Shown: positions 1 to 8,070 of the stretch, piece after piece | How the letters are laid out: each line of letters starts with the position of its first letter | Numbering within the stretch: position 1 is the first letter of the stretch | DNA from: Pseudomonadota bacterium | GTDB lineage: Bacteria; Pseudomonadota; Gammaproteobacteria; Steroidobacterales; Steroidobacteraceae | Direction of reading: 5' to 3' | Length of the DNA stretch: 64,000 nt | NCBI GenBank assembly: GCA_021851405.1 | Contig: JAJZDW010000006.1 | Coordinates: 62,001 to 126,000 of the forward strand | Made by a program: the position numbers and the translations under genes | Notes under the pieces: model-generated | Told to the model about the DNA's origin: nothing | Database searches by the model: none | What the model saw: the letters and a program-made list of their open reading frames with translations, nothing else

Positions 1-807
1 GAGCCGCTCGCCGAGCTCATCGGGGCGCTCGAGATCCGGCAACAGCTGCCGCAGATCGAAGTGGCGGTGGCGGACAACGTCACCGCGCTGGTGCTGCGGG
101 TGCTCGCGCCGCCCTCGGCGGCCGACCGGGAGCGGTTGCACGCGTTTGCCGCACGTCACGGCGCGCGCATCTACCTGCAGCCGGGCGGGCTCGAGAGCAT
201 CGAGCCGCTCGAGCCGGGCGCATCGAGCGAGCCGCTCTTCTACGCGCTGGCGCAATTTGACCTGCGACTGGAGTTCCAGCCGAGTGATTTCGTGCAGATC
301 AATGGTCCGATCAATCGCGCGCTGGTGGCACAGGCGGTCGAGCTGCTCGCGCCGGCACCGGGCGATGCGGTACTCGATCTGTATTGCGGACTCGGCAACT
401 TCACGCTGCCGCTCGCCCGCTCGGGGGCGCACGTAGTCGGGGTGGAGGGCGAGGCGGCATTGATCGAACGGGCGCGCACGAACGCGGCGCGCAACGGCAT
501 CACCACCGCACAGTTCCACGTGGCGGATCTGTCCGTCGCACCCGACCCGCAGGTGCCCTGGCTGCGCGGCGCGTACCGGCATGTGTTGCTCGATCCGCCG
601 CGAGTCGGCGCCCGCGAAGTACTCGGCACGGTCGCGGCGCTGCGGCCGCAGCGCGTGCTGTACATTTCCTGCCATCCGGGCAGTCTCGCCCGCGACCTCG
701 GCATCCTGGTGCACGAGCACGGGTTTACGCTCGAGGCCGCCGGCGTCATCGACATGTTTCCGCACACCGGACATGTCGAGTCGCTGGCATTGCTGTCCGG
801 ACCGTGA
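1..807 (+). CDS. rlmD: 23S rRNA (uracil-5-)-methyltransferase RlmD, 3' part
   Basis: SAM-dependent methyltransferase that makes m5U in 23S rRNA. The reading frame is open from base 1, so the 5' end (TRAM domain and the start of the iron-sulfur region) lies outside the window; the ORF-track start at 61 is only an internal GTG. Visible are the SAM-binding motif LDLYCGLGNFT near base 373, the LLDPPR motif near base 588, and the catalytic-cysteine block YISCHPGSLARD near base 661, where most relatives read SCNP. Followed 11 bp later by nagZ on the same strand. Family membership (TrmA/RlmC/RlmD) is firm; RlmD rather than RlmC is inferred and could be settled by the missing N-terminus. Confidence 0.9.
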   Translation, partial: EPLAELIGALEIRQQLPQIEVAVADNVTALVLRVLAPPSAADRERLHAFAARHGARIYLQPGGLESIEPLEPGASSEPLFYALAQFDLRLEFQPSDFVQINGPINRALVAQAVELLAPAPGDAVLDLYCGLGNFTLPLARSGAHVVGVEGEAALIERARTNAARNGITTAQFHVADLSVAPDPQVPWLRGAYRHVLLDPPRVGAREVLGTVAALRPQRVLYISCHPGSLARDLGILVHEHGFTLEAAGVIDMFPHTGHVESLALLSGP

Positions 808-818
808 GGAGCACACCG

Positions 819-1868
819 ATGACCCTCGGCCCGCTGATGATCGATCTGACCGGAACGGCGCTGACGGACGAGGAGCGCACCTTGCTCGCCCATCCGCTCG
901 TCGGCGGGGTGATTCTCTTCACGCGCAACTACGTCGAGCCGCAACAGCTGACCGATCTGGTGCAGGCCATTCACGCGCTGCGCACCCCGAGGCTCTTAGT
1001 CGCGGTCGATCATGAGGGCGGTCGGGTCCAGCGATTCCGCCCGGGGTTCTCGGCGCTGCCGGCGGCCCGGCGCATCGGCCGCCAGTTCGATCTCGAGCCG
1101 CGCGCCGCTCTTGTGCTCGCCCGGGAGATGGGGTGGCTCATGGCCGCCGAGCTCGCCGCCTGCGGAATCGATCTGTCGTTCGCCCCGTGCGTGGACATCG
1201 ATTACGGCGTGAGTTTCATTACCGACCGGGCCTTCCACAGCCGCCCGGAGGCGGTCAGCTCGCTCGCCGGCGCCTACGCCCACGGCATGCGCGAGGCCGG
1301 GATGGCGGCGACCGCCAAGCATTTTCCGGGTCACGGGGCGGTCACGGCCGACTCGCATGCGCAACTGCCGCTCGACCGGCGCGAGTGGGCCGACCTTGAC
1401 GGTGACCTGATGCCGTACCGGCGCCTGATCGCCAATGGTCTGCCGGCGGTGATGGTGGGGCACCTGCTGTTCCCGGCGGTGGATGCGGCGCCGGCGAGTT
1501 TCTCGCCCCGCTGGATCGGGGAGGTCCTGCGCGGGGAGCTCGGCTTCCAGGGCGCGGTGTTCGCCGATGATCTGTCGATGGGCGGCGCGGTGGCTTATGG
1601 CGGGGTGCTCGAGCGGGCCGCGCGCGCGCTCGCCGCCGGCTGCGACATGCTGCCGGTGTGCAACGACCGCGCGGCGGTGCAGCAGCTGCTGGCCGGACTG
1701 AAGGTGACGCCCGCGCCGGCGTCCGCGGTGCGTCTGGCCCGTCTGCACGGCCGTGAGCATCTCGATGCGGTGGCGCTTCGGGCCTCGCGGCGCTGGCGCG
1801 AGGCGCAGGCGCTGCTGGCGGCCTGCACGGCCGCGCCGTTGCTCGAACTGGATCCCACCCAGCCCTGA
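819..1868 (+). CDS. nagZ: beta-N-acetylhexosaminidase NagZ
   Basis: Cytoplasmic glycoside hydrolase family 3 enzyme that removes GlcNAc from GlcNAc-anhydroMurNAc (peptides) during peptidoglycan recycling. The 349-residue length fits NagZ. The family signature KHFPGHG lies near residue 167, and the catalytic Asp is in FADDLSMGG near residue 249. The ORF track extends far upstream (384) through rlmD in another frame; the ATG at 819 is chosen because the protein then begins with the conserved GPLMIDLTG strand and because it sits just after the rlmD stop, preceded by GAGGAG. A strong hairpin follows the stop codon. Confidence 0.95.
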   Translation: MTLGPLMIDLTGTALTDEERTLLAHPLVGGVILFTRNYVEPQQLTDLVQAIHALRTPRLLVAVDHEGGRVQRFRPGFSALPAARRIGRQFDLEPRAALVLAREMGWLMAAELAACGIDLSFAPCVDIDYGVSFITDRAFHSRPEAVSSLAGAYAHGMREAGMAATAKHFPGHGAVTADSHAQLPLDRREWADLDGDLMPYRRLIANGLPAVMVGHLLFPAVDAAPASFSPRWIGEVLRGELGFQGAVFADDLSMGGAVAYGGVLERAARALAAGCDMLPVCNDRAAVQQLLAGLKVTPAPASAVRLARLHGREHLDAVALRASRRWREAQALLAACTAAPLLELDPTQP

Positions 1869-1870
1869 AG

Positions 1871-1902
1871 CGCACGCGGGTGACAACTGTCACCCGCGTG
1901 CG
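1871..1902 (+). terminator. hairpin downstream of nagZ
   Basis: Perfect 14-bp inverted repeat CGCACGCGGGTGAC / GTCACCCGCGTGCG around a 4-base loop, starting 2 bp after the nagZ stop. It probably ends or stabilises the rlmD-nagZ transcript. There is no T-run behind it, so it is not a textbook intrinsic terminator. Confidence 0.5.
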
Positions 1903-1961
1903 GTGACGCATCGCACTGGGTTGCCGCCGTGCGAGGCGCGATGCTGCGTGCATGTCGCGGA

Positions 1962-1990
1962 TTTACCTCGCCCTTGTGCTGCCGTAGAAT
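1962..1990 (+). promoter_or_regulatory. putative sigma70 promoter of the efflux-type ABC operon
   Basis: TTTACC at 1962-1967 and TAGAAT at 1985-1990 are separated by 17 bp and lie about 70 bp ahead of the adaptor gene. The -35 match is weak. Confidence 0.4.
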
Positions 1991-2016
1991 GCGCTCACCG
2001 AGCCACGCGTTTGGTT

Positions 2017-2028
2017 CCGACCGGTCGG
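2017..2028 (+). promoter_or_regulatory. palindromic operator-like site CCGACCGGTCGG
   Basis: Perfect 12-bp palindrome about 20 bp downstream of the expected transcription start of the adaptor/ABC operon. Symmetric GC-centred sites like this are typical of TetR-family repressors. The same core recurs in a longer 18-bp palindrome upstream of lexA (44477-44494). No TetR gene is present in the window, so the binding protein is unknown. Confidence 0.4.
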
Positions 2029-2059
2029 GGGACCGAGAGGAAAATGAGGGCGATGGAGG

Positions 2060-3310
2060 ATGTCGGCCAACGTGGATTCGAATAACAACAATCAGCTGTT
2101 GGGTCAGCTCAAGATTGATCGCAGTCAACGCGAGGCGGTGCACGCCCCGCGCACGCTGTGGATCGCGCTCGGTGCGCTGCTCGCGCTGGCGTTGCTCGGT
2201 GCACTCGGGTACTTCCTGCTCTCCCGGCCGCGTGGCATCGCCGTCAAGATCGCGATCGCCGAGGCGCCGGCGGGCGCCTCGAGCGCGGTGTTGCAGGCGA
2301 GCGGTTACGTCACGGCCGAGCGCAAGGCGACGGTTTCGGCGGAAATCGCCGGCATGCTGACGCACGTGTACTTCCAGGAAGGGCAGTCCGTGCGTCGCGG
2401 CCAAGTGCTCGCGACGCTCGACGACAGCGCAACGCAAGCGGCGCTGCAGCAGGCGCATGCGCAAACGCTCGCGGCCGTGGCGCAGTTGCGCCAATATCAG
2501 GTGCAATGGGCCGAAGCACGACGCGATCTGGCGCGCGATCAGGCACTGATCGGTCAGCACCTGGTGTCCGAACAGGCGCTGCAGCAGGCGCAGACCCAGG
2601 CCGGCTCGCTCGCCGCCCAGGTGCTCACCCAACGGCGCGAGGTGTCCGTGGCGCGCGCGGCGCAACGCGCCGCTCAGGTCCAGGAGGACTACACGGTGGT
2701 GCATGCGCCGTTCTCCGGCGTGGTGGTCGACAAGCCGGCGCAGGTCGGGGAGATGATCTCACCGTTCTTCGGTGGCGGCGGCTTCACGCAGACCGGTATC
2801 GCCACCATCGTGGACATGAATTCCCTCGAAGTCGACGTCGACGTCAACGAGGCCTATATCGATCGGGTGCACGCCGGCCAGCCGGCCGTTGCCGTGCTCG
2901 ATGCCTACCCGAACTGGCGCATCCGGGCGCGTGTCATCGCCATCGTGCCGACGGCCAACAAGAGCAAGGCGACCGTGCGGGTGCGCGTGGCCCTGCAGAG
3001 CAAGGATCCGCGCATCCTGCCGCAGATGGGGGTGCGCGTGTCGTTCCTGCAGCACGCCGGTGCCGCCGCGGCGCACTCGGACGTGCGAGCGGGGATGGTG
3101 TGGGTGCCGGCCTCGAGCGTGGTGCGCCGGGGCGCACGAACGGTGGTCTTCACCGTCAAGGGCACCGAGGTGCAGGCGCATCGGGTCACCGAGGGTCCGC
3201 GGCGCGCGGACCTGCAGGCGGTCGGCGGGATCGCGGCGGGCAGTGAAGTGGTTCGCGATCCTCCGGCGGACCTCGCCGGCGGGGATCGAGTCAGCATCCA
3301 GCGGGAGTGA
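2060..3310 (+). CDS. HlyD/MacA-type periplasmic adaptor subunit
   Basis: Membrane-fusion protein expected to link an inner-membrane ABC transporter to an outer-membrane or periplasmic partner. One transmembrane segment lies at about residues 33-54. Behind it come a biotinyl-lipoyl-like half (YVTAERKATVSAEIAGML), a coiled-coil hairpin rich in Gln/Ala (about residues 125-205), the second lipoyl half (VHAPFSGVVVDKPAQVGEM), then beta-barrel and membrane-proximal domains. Length of 416 fits the family. ATG 2060 is the first in-frame start after a stop at 2045; GGAGG lies immediately before it, so the GTG at 2072 (12-base spacing) is a possible alternative start. First gene of a five-gene operon with the ATPase 6 bp downstream. 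Substrate unknown. Confidence 0.88.
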   Translation: MSANVDSNNNNQLLGQLKIDRSQREAVHAPRTLWIALGALLALALLGALGYFLLSRPRGIAVKIAIAEAPAGASSAVLQASGYVTAERKATVSAEIAGMLTHVYFQEGQSVRRGQVLATLDDSATQAALQQAHAQTLAAVAQLRQYQVQWAEARRDLARDQALIGQHLVSEQALQQAQTQAGSLAAQVLTQRREVSVARAAQRAAQVQEDYTVVHAPFSGVVVDKPAQVGEMISPFFGGGGFTQTGIATIVDMNSLEVDVDVNEAYIDRVHAGQPAVAVLDAYPNWRIRARVIAIVPTANKSKATVRVRVALQSKDPRILPQMGVRVSFLQHAGAAAAHSDVRAGMVWVPASSVVRRGARTVVFTVKGTEVQAHRVTEGPRRADLQAVGGIAAGSEVVRDPPADLAGGDRVSIQRE

Positions 3311-3316
3311 ACGCAC

Positions 3317-4009
3317 ATGGGCGCATTGGTTGAAATCCGGTCCCTGAGCAAGGTCTACGAGCGCGGCCGCCAGCGCATCGAGGTGCTGCATCACATCGAC
3401 ATGGACGTGCAGGGGGGGGAGTTCGTGGCGCTGATGGGCCCCTCGGGCTCGGGCAAGACCACGCTGTTGAACCTGATCGGGGGACTCGACAGCCCGACGG
3501 AAGGGTCGTTGGCGGTGGCCGGGGAGCGCATCGAGCGCTTGAGTCAGGGGCAGCTGGCGCGCTGGCGGGCGGCCCATGTGGGCTTCGTCTTTCAGTTCTA
3601 CAACCTGCTGCCGATGCTCTCGGCGCAACGCAACGTGGAGCTGCCGCTGTTGCTGACGAAGCTCCCGAGCAAGGATCGCCGACGCAACGCGAGCGTCGCG
3701 CTGCAACTGGTCGGGCTCGCCGATCGCGCCACGCACAAGCCCGGGGAACTCTCCGGTGGACAACAGCAGCGCGTTGCCATCGCCCGCGCCATCGTGTCCG
3801 ATCCGACGCTCTTGGTGTGTGACGAGCCGACGGGCGATCTGGACCGACAGTCGGCCGAGGACGTGCTCGGGCTGCTGCAGCAGCTGAACCGGGAGCATGG
3901 CAAGACCATCATCATGGTCACCCATGATCCGAAGGCGGCCGAGCACGCCGGGCGGACGTTGCATCTGGACAAAGGCACCCTGGTGGGGGGTGAGCTGGTC
4001 GCGGCATGA
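3317..4009 (+). CDS. ABC transporter ATPase (MacB/LolD-like family)
   Basis: Energises the FtsX-type permeases that follow. Walker A GPSGSGKTT at residues 41-49, Q-loop VFQFYNLLP, signature LSGGQQQR, Walker B LLVCDEPTGDLD and the H-loop in MVTHDP are all intact. At 230 residues it is a stand-alone nucleotide-binding subunit of the MacB/LolD/FtsE class rather than a fused MacB. The stop codon overlaps the start of the first permease by 4 bp, indicating translational coupling. Together with the adaptor and three permeases it probably forms a mechanotransmission-type transporter; cargo not deducible. Confidence 0.93.
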   Translation: MGALVEIRSLSKVYERGRQRIEVLHHIDMDVQGGEFVALMGPSGSGKTTLLNLIGGLDSPTEGSLAVAGERIERLSQGQLARWRAAHVGFVFQFYNLLPMLSAQRNVELPLLLTKLPSKDRRRNASVALQLVGLADRATHKPGELSGGQQQRVAIARAIVSDPTLLVCDEPTGDLDRQSAEDVLGLLQQLNREHGKTIIMVTHDPKAAEHAGRTLHLDKGTLVGGELVAA

Positions 4010-5163
4010 AATACCTGCACCTGATCGGAGCGGCGCTGCGCCGGCGCAAGGTGCGCACCGGCCTCACGCTGCTGTCGATCGTCGTCGCCTTCTTGCTCTT
4101 CGGGCTGCTCGAGTCGGTCAACAGTGTGTTCGGCGAAGCCGGGCAAACGGTCGGCTCGGCGCACCGGTTGATCACGATTTCCAGGACCGGGCTGTTCACC
4201 CCCATGCCGATGAGTCTCCAGGCGCAGATCCGCACCGTGCCGGGTGTCGAGGCGGTCACCGGCTACACGTTCTTCGGGGGCAGCTACCAGAATCCCAAGC
4301 AAGTCATCGGATCGATGTTCGCCGTCGGGCGCAATTTCTTCTCGCTGTATCCGGAGTTCAAGATCGCGCCGGCTGCGCTGCGCCAGTTCGATGCGACGCA
4401 GACCGGCGCCATCGTCGGGGCGGCGCTCGCGAAGCGCTATCACTGGAAGGTCGGCGATCAGATCCCGATCAAGGCGATGATCTACCCCCGGAAGAGCGGT
4501 TCGTACACCTGGACCTTCGATCTGGTCGGCATCTACCATGCGCGCTCGCCGTTCGAGGAGCAGGATTTCCTCCTGCGCATGCGGTATTTCAACGAAGCGG
4601 CGGCCTTCGGCAATGACCGGGTCGGGCTGTTCGCGGAGAAGATCGGCAACCCACAGCAGGCGAGCGAGGTCGCGGCGGCCATCGATGCGCTCTCGAACAA
4701 CTCCGGGCACGAGACCAGGACGCAAAGCGACAGCGCCTTTGCCGTCGATTTCCTGAGTCAGTTCGTCGATATCGGTCTGATCATGCACGCGATCATGGGC
4801 GCAGTGTTCTTCACGCTCATGCTGCTGACGGGCAACACCATGGCACAGGCGGTCCGGGAGCGCACCGGGGAGCTGGCGGTGCTGAAGACGCTCGGGTTCA
4901 CCAACGGCACGGTGTTGAGCCTGGTGCTCGGGGAGTCGGTCCTGCTGGTGGTGCTCGGCGGGGCGCTCGGGCTCGCCGCCGCCGCGCTCGCGGTGCACGT
5001 CCTGCAGCATCAGGTCGGCGCCGCACTGCCCATGATGCCGGTGGGCGGGTCGATCTGGCTGCGCGGGGGGATCCTGATGGTGCTGATCGGGGTGCTGGTC
5101 GGCGCATTGCCCGCGCGGCGCGGCATGCGGCTGCACATCGTCGATGCGCTGGCGGGGCGCTGA
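4006..5163 (+). CDS. FtsX-type ABC transporter permease 1
   Basis: Inner-membrane permease of the MacB/FtsX superfamily with one N-terminal transmembrane helix (about residues 17-36), a periplasmic MacB-PCD-like domain, and three C-terminal helices (about residues 255-370) ending in ARRGMRLHIVDAL. ATG overlaps the ATPase stop (ATGA). It is clearly paralogous to the third permease (6508-7665): both share RTGLTL near the N-terminus, a QIPI.A stretch in mid-protein, AIDALS.NSGH.TRT, and the same spacing of C-terminal helices. Confidence 0.88.
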   Translation: MKYLHLIGAALRRRKVRTGLTLLSIVVAFLLFGLLESVNSVFGEAGQTVGSAHRLITISRTGLFTPMPMSLQAQIRTVPGVEAVTGYTFFGGSYQNPKQVIGSMFAVGRNFFSLYPEFKIAPAALRQFDATQTGAIVGAALAKRYHWKVGDQIPIKAMIYPRKSGSYTWTFDLVGIYHARSPFEEQDFLLRMRYFNEAAAFGNDRVGLFAEKIGNPQQASEVAAAIDALSNNSGHETRTQSDSAFAVDFLSQFVDIGLIMHAIMGAVFFTLMLLTGNTMAQAVRERTGELAVLKTLGFTNGTVLSLVLGESVLLVVLGGALGLAAAALAVHVLQHQVGAALPMMPVGGSIWLRGGILMVLIGVLVGALPARRGMRLHIVDALAGR

Positions 5164-5175
5164 GGGAGAGACCCG

Positions 5176-6489
5176 ATGCTGAAGCGAACGCTGTACGGAT
5201 TGGGGGTGACGGTGGCCGTGATCGCCGGGGTCGTGCTCACCATCGCGCTGCCCTGGATGCTGATCGGGGTGCTCCTCGTGCTGCTCGGTCTATGGCTCGC
5301 CTTGACCCGACTCGGACGTCTGACCGGCAGCGTCACGGCCTCCGGCATCGCGACGCTGCCGCAGCGCTGGGGAAGCGCCTCGGTGGTCGTCGTCGGGATC
5401 GCAGGGGTGGTCGGCGTCCTGGTGGCGCTGCTCGCCATGGCGAGCGGCTATCAGGCGACCTTCCAGAGCACCGGCAGTGCGGATCGGGCGATCGTGCTGC
5501 GCTCCGGGGCGCTCTCGGAGAGCAGCTCGAACCTGGATCAGGCGAGCGTGATGCTCATCGGTCAGAAGCCGCAGGTGGCGCACGATGCCGCCGGTGCGCC
5601 CCTGATCTCCCCGGAGGTCGTGGTGGCCGCGTCGCTGTCCAAGAAGGGCTCGCGCCGTTACGGCTCGGTCACGATCCGGGGCGTGGGCGGCGAGGTCTGG
5701 GCGGTGCGCTCCGGGGTGAAGCTCATCGCCGGGCGGCGCTTCACGCCGGGGTTGCGCGAACTCGACGCCGGGCGCGATGCGATGCGGGAGTTCCGCCACA
5801 CCTCGATCGGCTCGAGCGTCACCATCAACGGTCAACCCTGGAAGGTGGTCGGTGAGTTCGCCCATGCGGGGGCGCACGACTCGGAGCTCTGGGGCGATGT
5901 GAACATGGTTGCGTCCACGTTTCATCGGGGCGCGAGCGTGCAGTCCGCGACGGTGCGGCTCACCAGTGCGCAGGCGATCGGCGCGTTCAAGGCAGCGCTG
6001 GCGAGCGATCCGCGCCTGAAAGTGCAGGCGCAGACGACGCGCGCCTACTACGCCAAGCAGTCCAAGGGCATGACCCGCGTCATCCGCGTGCTGGCCACCG
6101 TGGTCGGGGCCATCATGGCCATCGGGGCCATGGCCGGGGCGCTGAACAGCATGTACGCGGCGGTTGCCGCCCGCACCCGGGAGGTGGCGACGCTGCGGGC
6201 GATGGGTTTTCGCGGCGGGGTGGTGGTGTTCTCCATTCTTGCCGAGACGCTGCTGCTCGCCCTCGGCGGGGGCATCGTCGGGGCACTGATCGCCTGGACG
6301 TTGTTTCATCATTTCACGGCCTCGACCATGGGACCGAACTTCAGTGCCGTCGTCTTCCAGTTCCGCGTCACGCCGAGGCTGATCGGCCAGGGACTGAAGT
6401 GGGCGCTCGCGATCGGATTCGTGGGTGGCTTGTTCCCGGCGCTGCGCGCCGCGCGCATGCCGGTCACCGACGGGCTGCGGGAGCTGTAG
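5176..6489 (+). CDS. FtsX-type ABC transporter permease 2
   Basis: 437-residue permease of the same superfamily but a different subgroup from its two neighbours. Two hydrophobic stretches occur early (about residues 10-45 and 70-92), then a periplasmic domain, then three C-terminal helices containing REVATLRAMGFRGG, the typical cytoplasmic loop that contacts the ATPase. It starts 12 bp after permease 1, with GGGAGAG as ribosome binding site. It probably pairs with permease 1 or permease 3 as a heterodimer, by analogy with LolC/LolE; the pairing is an inference. Confidence 0.87.
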   Translation: MLKRTLYGLGVTVAVIAGVVLTIALPWMLIGVLLVLLGLWLALTRLGRLTGSVTASGIATLPQRWGSASVVVVGIAGVVGVLVALLAMASGYQATFQSTGSADRAIVLRSGALSESSSNLDQASVMLIGQKPQVAHDAAGAPLISPEVVVAASLSKKGSRRYGSVTIRGVGGEVWAVRSGVKLIAGRRFTPGLRELDAGRDAMREFRHTSIGSSVTINGQPWKVVGEFAHAGAHDSELWGDVNMVASTFHRGASVQSATVRLTSAQAIGAFKAALASDPRLKVQAQTTRAYYAKQSKGMTRVIRVLATVVGAIMAIGAMAGALNSMYAAVAARTREVATLRAMGFRGGVVVFSILAETLLLALGGGIVGALIAWTLFHHFTASTMGPNFSAVVFQFRVTPRLIGQGLKWALAIGFVGGLFPALRAARMPVTDGLREL

Positions 6490-6507
6490 CGGACGGGCTG
6501 CCGCGCG

Positions 6508-7665
6508 ATGCGCTGGGCGCACCTGTTGTGGGCGGAGTTGGCTCGGCGGCCGCTGCGTACGGGACTGACGCTCACGGCGGTGGGCGCTGCATTTGCGCTG
6601 TTAGGACTGCTCGGAAGTCTGACCGAGGCGCTGCGCACGGCCGGGCAGGGGGAACGGGCAGCCCATCGGCTCGTGACGGTGCCGCAGGTGCTCGGCGGGG
6701 CGTTGCCGCTTGCTCTTGACGGGCGGCTCGCCGCGATGCCGGGCGTCGAGCGGGTCACGTACAACCACTTTTTCTTCGGCAGCTGGCAACGGGCCGATCA
6801 GGGAGTGGGTGGGTTCGCGGTACCGTCGAGCTGGTTCACGGTGTTTCGCGGTTACCACATGCCGCCGCAGCAGTGGCGGGCCTTCGAGACGACCCGTTCG
6901 GGGTTGCTGACCGGCGCTTCCATGGCGCACCGATACGGGTGGCGGATCGGTGAGCAGATTCCGATTCGCGCCTCGACGTTCCTGCAGCGTAACGGGTCGC
7001 CGGTGTGGATATTTACGTTGTGCGGCATCTACCGCACTCGCCGGCGTGATCGTGAAAACACGCTGTTCCTACACTGGAGCGACTTCGAGGCGGCGCGCGC
7101 TCAGGGTCGCGGGACCGTGGGCGCGTACTTTGAGCAGATCCGCGACCCCCGTGCGGCCGCTCGGATTGCGCTCGCCATCGATGCGTTGTCGAGGAATTCC
7201 GGTCATCCGACCCGCACCCGCTCCTTCAGTGCGGAGGCTGCACACTATGTCGCGCAGATTTTCGACGTCAGTTTCATCGTGCGTGGCGTCGGCACGGCCG
7301 TTCTGCTCACGTTGCTGCTGGTGATCGGCAACGGGATGGCGTATTCGGTGCGTGAACGGGCGGGGGAGTTCGGACTTCTGAAGGCGCTGAGTTTCCGCAA
7401 CCGGCAGCTCGTCGGCCTGGTGGTGGCCGAAGCGGCCGTGCTGTGCGCCGTGGGCGGCGTGGGCGGGCTGGCGGTGGCGGCCGTCGCGCAGGAATGGGTG
7501 CTGAGGTACTTCTGGCATCACTTTGGCGTCCCGACCGGGGCGGTGGGCGATATCGTCTGGCTCGAGGGTCTCGCGCTGATGGGCGTGCTGGTGGGCGCCG
7601 TGAGCGTGTGCCCCGCGTGGCAGGTGCTTCGCCTCAGGAGTGTGGGCGTGCCGATCACGCGCTGA
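6508..7665 (+). CDS. FtsX-type ABC transporter permease 3
   Basis: 385 residues, identical in length to permease 1 and related to it along the whole protein, so the operon carries a tandem-type duplicate separated by permease 2. It has an N-terminal helix, a periplasmic domain, and three C-terminal helices with the loop RERAGEFGLLKALSF. Codon usage looks slightly less GC-biased than in permease 1 (more T-ending codons such as TTT, CGT), which hints at divergence. Last gene of the operon; the next gene has its own promoter 14 bp further on. Confidence 0.85.
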   Translation: MRWAHLLWAELARRPLRTGLTLTAVGAAFALLGLLGSLTEALRTAGQGERAAHRLVTVPQVLGGALPLALDGRLAAMPGVERVTYNHFFFGSWQRADQGVGGFAVPSSWFTVFRGYHMPPQQWRAFETTRSGLLTGASMAHRYGWRIGEQIPIRASTFLQRNGSPVWIFTLCGIYRTRRRDRENTLFLHWSDFEAARAQGRGTVGAYFEQIRDPRAAARIALAIDALSRNSGHPTRTRSFSAEAAHYVAQIFDVSFIVRGVGTAVLLTLLLVIGNGMAYSVRERAGEFGLLKALSFRNRQLVGLVVAEAAVLCAVGGVGGLAVAAVAQEWVLRYFWHHFGVPTGAVGDIVWLEGLALMGVLVGAVSVCPAWQVLRLRSVGVPITR

Positions 7666-7678
7666 ACAACAGGGCCGC

Positions 7679-7708
7679 TTGACAGGCAATGGAATACTTG
7701 CCTATCAT
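7679..7708 (+). promoter_or_regulatory. sigma70 promoter of the ArsR-type/AHSA1 pair
   Basis: Perfect TTGACA at 7679-7684 and TATCAT at 7703-7708, spacing 18 bp. The -10 box lies inside the inverted repeat described next. Predicted transcription start is near 7715, giving a leader of only about 17 bases without a good ribosome binding site. Confidence 0.7.
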
Positions 7709-7730
7709 TTAGGCAAGTAAAGGCTTGCCT
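7695..7730 (+). promoter_or_regulatory. operator: inverted repeat TACTTGCCTA/TAGGCAAGTA plus a third half-site
   Basis: Perfect 10-bp arms around TCATT (7695-7719), followed by another CTTGCCT at 7724-7730 that forms a second inverted repeat with AGGCAAG at 7711-7717. The array covers the -10 box, the start site and the leader of the ArsR gene, as expected for an autorepressor. The encoded ArsR protein is the obvious candidate ligand; this is inferred from position. Confidence 0.7.
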
Positions 7731-7731
7731 G

Positions 7732-8070
7732 ATGAGCATGACGGAACACGACGGCACCGATCGGTTGTTCAAGGCTCTGGCCGATCCCAGTCGGCGCACG
7801 GTGCTCGACCTACTGCGTGCGCACGATGGCCGGACGCTCAACGAACTGTGCGAGCACCTCGACATGACCCGCCAGGGCGTCACCCAGCACTTGCGGGTCT
7901 TGGAGGCGGCCCATCTGATCGCCACGGTGCGCCGTGGGCGCGAAAAGCTTCACTTCCTCAATCCCGTGCCGCTGCAGGACATCTATGACCGCTGGATCGC
8001 GCAGTTCGATACCCCGCGATTGAAGGCGCTCGCGGATCTGAAGCGACGGCTGGAGAACACCCATGACTAG
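7732..8070 (+). CDS. ArsR-family winged-helix transcriptional regulator
   Basis: 112-residue DNA-binding protein. The opening LFKALADPSRRTVLDLLR is the standard ArsR start, and the recognition helix region reads LCEHLDMTRQGVTQHLRVLE. No metal-binding cysteine motif (ELCVCDL type) is present, so it belongs to the non-metal branch that usually accompanies SRPBCC/AHSA1 genes. It overlaps the next gene by 8 bp. Start: ATG 7732, with a second ATG two codons later; no strong Shine-Dalgarno sequence. It probably represses its own two-gene operon through the inverted repeat just upstream. Confidence 0.92.
   Translation: MSMTEHDGTDRLFKALADPSRRTVLDLLRAHDGRTLNELCEHLDMTRQGVTQHLRVLEAAHLIATVRRGREKLHFLNPVPLQDIYDRWIAQFDTPRLKALADLKRRLENTHD

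Noticed and set aside
240-974. 244-codon minus-strand ORF across rlmD
   Set aside because: Antisense shadow of rlmD in GC-rich DNA; residues are Arg/Ser/Thr-rich without any domain.
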